DNA from: an uncultured Eubacteriales bacterium
GTDB lineage: Bacteria; Bacillota; Clostridia; Oscillospirales; CAG-272
NCBI GenBank assembly: GCA_934371135.1
Contig: CAKRNO010000022.1
Coordinates: 1 to 23,235 of the forward strand
Direction: 5' to 3'
Length of the DNA: 23,235 nt
Shown: piece by piece, positions 21,701 through 23,235 of the stretch
Layout: each line of letters opens with the position of its first letter
Numbering within the stretch: the first letter of the stretch is position 1
Made by a program: the position numbers and the translations under genes
Notes under the pieces: generated by a model
The model's database searches: none
Told to the model about the DNA's origin: nothing
What the model saw: only the letters and a program-made list of their open reading frames with translations

Positions 21701-22491
21701 TGGAAATGCAAACATATATTGACGCATCTCCCATCCTGGAGATCTCCCATCTCGGCAAGACTTTCGGGGACCACCTTGTCCTGCGCGACATCAGCCTGAC
21801 CGTGGCGCCGGGCGAGGTCATCTCGGTGATCGGCTCCTCCGGGTCGGGTAAGAGCACCATGCTCCGCTGTGTCAACCTGCTCGAAGTGCCGACCTCGGGC
21901 GAGATCCGCTACCGCGGGCGGGATATCCTCTCCGGCGAGATGCCGCTGACCGCGTACCGCGCGCGGGTGGGGATGGTGTTCCAGCAGTTCAATCTGTTCG
22001 GGAACATGAACGTGCTCGCGAACTGCGTGCGCCCCCAGCAAATTGTGCTGCATCGCTCCCGCGAGGAGGCAACCGAGAACGCGATGAAATACCTCGAAAA
22101 GGTGGGTATGGCAGCGTATGTCAACGCGCGCCCGAGCCAGCTCTCCGGCGGGCAGAAGCAGCGCGTCGCCATCGCGCGTACGCTGGCGATGGACCCGGAT
22201 GTCATCCTCTTTGACGAGCCGACCTCCGCGCTCGACCCCGAGATGGTGGACGGCGTGCTGGACGTCATGCGCGACCTCGCCCGCGGCGGCATGACGATGC
22301 TCATCGTCACGCACGAGATGGCGTTTGCGCGCGACGTGTCGAGCCGCGTCATCTTCATGGACGAGGGCGTGATCGCCGAGGAGGGGACGGCGGAGGAGCT
22401 TTTCCGTCACCCGCGTTCGGAGAGGTTGCGGGCGTTCCTATCCCGTTACCTTGGCGAGACAAGCGGGAGAAGCGCAGACCAAGCGCCCTGA
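21697..22491 (+). CDS. amino-acid ABC transporter ATP-binding protein (GlnQ/HisP family)
   Basis: The 264-residue ATPase has Walker A GSSGSGKST (46-54), a Q-loop FQQFNLF (95-101), the signature LSGGQKQR (149-156), Walker B VILFDEPTSALD (169-180) and the H-loop His at about 206 (IVTHEM). The first 12 residues are a short extension ahead of the usual ISHLGKTFGD start. The ATG at 21697 overlaps the permease stop and has GGAGG seven bases upstream; a second ATG at 21700 would lose one residue. It powers the riboswitch-controlled importer as a dimer on the cytoplasmic face. It is the last gene of the operon. Confidence 0.95.
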   Translation: MMEMQTYIDASPILEISHLGKTFGDHLVLRDISLTVAPGEVISVIGSSGSGKSTMLRCVNLLEVPTSGEIRYRGRDILSGEMPLTAYRARVGMVFQQFNLFGNMNVLANCVRPQQIVLHRSREEATENAMKYLEKVGMAAYVNARPSQLSGGQKQRVAIARTLAMDPDVILFDEPTSALDPEMVDGVLDVMRDLARGGMTMLIVTHEMAFARDVSSRVIFMDEGVIAEEGTAEELFRHPRSERLRAFLSRYLGETSGRSADQAP

Positions 22492-22503
22492 ATAGGGCTT
22501 ATT

Positions 22504-22560
22504 AGGCAACCGATTTTGTTGTACAAATAAAATGTACGGCATTGTCGGTTGCCTTTACTT
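22504..22560 (+). terminator. hairpin ending the transporter operon
   Basis: AGGCAACCGA (22504-22513) pairs with TCGGTTGCCT (22545-22554), with an inner TTGTAC/GTACGG stem and TTACTTTAAG after it. A related hairpin occurs inverted at 411-461, so this is a repeat module used as a terminator. Confidence 0.6.
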
Positions 22561-22581
22561 TAAGAAACGATGGGCGCTTTA

Positions 22582-23045
22582 CCCCCGAAAACGGTCTCTG
22601 TCGTACAAACTAAAGTTTCTTTTTATCCAAGGTAAATGCATTCCCGCGCCTACGGGAATGCATCAGGCATACCAACGGCTTCTCCGACCAATCACAAAGT
22701 TCGCCGGGACGGACGACGAGCACCGTTTTCGGGGGTTCTGCATCTCCTCCCACTTGTCTCGGCAACACAAGTTAGGCAATAGCTGGCGCAACGTTTGCCG
22801 GGGCTTCTCCATCGCTCCGCGCTTGTCTCGGGTACAAAAGTTTTACAGTAGCTGGCGCAACCTTTGCCTGAACATTAGCTAGCGCAAAATACGGAAAAAG
22901 AAAGGGTATTTTCGCACCTGCGAAAATACATCAGGCAAACCAACGGCTTCTCCGACCAATCACAAAGTTTGCCGGGACGGACGACGAGCCCCGTTTTCGG
23001 GGGTTCTGCATCTCCTCCCACTTGTCTCGGCAACACAAGTTAGGC
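22582..23045. repeat. mosaic of composite hairpin repeats, right end
   Basis: Hairpin H4 has the same 13-bp stem as H1 (22582-22594 with 22723-22735) but a 128-base loop. The loop includes an ATGCATTCCCG/CGGGAATGCAT hairpin (22636-22663) and a module that pairs GGCAAAC with GTTTGCC in its second copy (22934-22973). A further GTATTTTCGC hairpin lies at 22906-22929. The pattern GCTGGCGCA plus short tail recurs at 22783, 22851 and 23050. About 190 bp of this block is tandemly duplicated with differences. No ORF is supportable in 22492-23235. Confidence 0.75.
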
Positions 23046-23235
23046 AATAGCTGGCGCACAATATGTTTTATCGTTTTTGCGGTTTTTATTGTAGGGGCGA
23101 CCATTGGTCGCCCGCGTTTTGCCGGAGGAATTTTGGTTTTTGTTTGCTGTCCTTTTGGCAAGGAGAGACGGGCGACCGATGGTCGCCCCTACAGGGACAG
23201 AGGGCTCGGGGGCAAGCGGAGCAGAGTCTGGAACA
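23046..23235. repeat. right terminal inverted repeat of the window
   Basis: This is the reverse complement of 1-190 with about five mismatches. It contains the third MITE-like copy (23090-23193) and ends exactly where the left copy starts, in GGAACA versus TGTTCC. Confidence 0.9.
23090..23193. repeat. MITE-like palindromic repeat, copy 3
   Basis: Termini at 23090-23113 and 23170-23193 mirror each other and start TGTAGGGGCGACCA. The interior equals copy 1 in inverted orientation apart from one or two bases. Confidence 0.75.

Noticed and set aside
22741..23060. CRISPR-like array from recurring GCTGGCGCA and GTTTGCCGGG segments
   Set aside because: Spacing is irregular, the repeated units are long and internally structured, the intervening parts are themselves repeats, and no cas gene is present.
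1..23235. Linear plasmid or phage with terminal inverted repeats
   Set aside because: No replication, partition or terminal protein gene is present, the content is metabolic, and the end repeats contain dispersed modules also found inside the window. An assembly break at repeats explains it better.

Overview
This window looks like chromosomal DNA from an uncultured, GC-rich member of the Clostridia, plausibly a gut Oscillospirales-type Firmicute. The evidence is strong Gram-positive Shine-Dalgarno sites (AGGAGG), sigma-A promoters with 17-bp spacers, lipoprotein signal peptides, a lysine riboswitch, a Hol-Tox type I toxin, and gene families typical of such genomes. The taxonomy is inferred from gene content only. 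No rRNA, tRNA or CRISPR array was seen.

Layout. 1-782 is a gene-free mosaic of hairpin repeats. 783-5004 (minus) is a two-gene unit: a 2-hydroxyacyl-CoA dehydratase-type subunit followed by a double-domain activase. 5157-5732 (minus) is a TetR regulator divergent from a flotillin gene (5933-7339, plus). 7340-8651 is a second repeat-rich region that hides a 26-residue Hol-Tox toxin (8342-8422) with a convergent antisense RNA, plus another probable small transcript. 8652-10253 (minus) is a cytoplasmic GH20 hexosaminidase divergent from an unrecognised protein (10623-11414). 11580-13202 (minus) is a compact HprK-like kinase / PqqD / S24-S26 peptidase cassette. 13450-15464 (minus) is fucO with an AraC regulator. 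15741-16598 (minus) is a sugar-phosphate nucleotidyltransferase, divergent from an orphan sugar-type binding lipoprotein (16943-18628). 18958-19476 is a two-TM, winged-helix, zinc-ribbon protein. 19692-22491 is a lysine-riboswitch-controlled amino-acid ABC importer. 22492-23235 is again a repeat mosaic, and its last 190 bases are the near-exact reverse complement of the first 190.

How genes work together. The clearest circuit is the importer: promoter, lysine aptamer, terminator with a visible competing antiterminator pairing, then binding protein, permease and ATPase. The binding protein appears circularly permuted: the lobe that is normally second comes first, and the protein ends at the inter-lobe hinge. 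The HprK/PqqD/peptidase trio has RiPP-maturation parts but no visible precursor or radical SAM enzyme.

The most unusual non-coding signal is a family of composite hairpin repeats. They keep their loop and flank sequences while their long stems differ between copies by paired changes.
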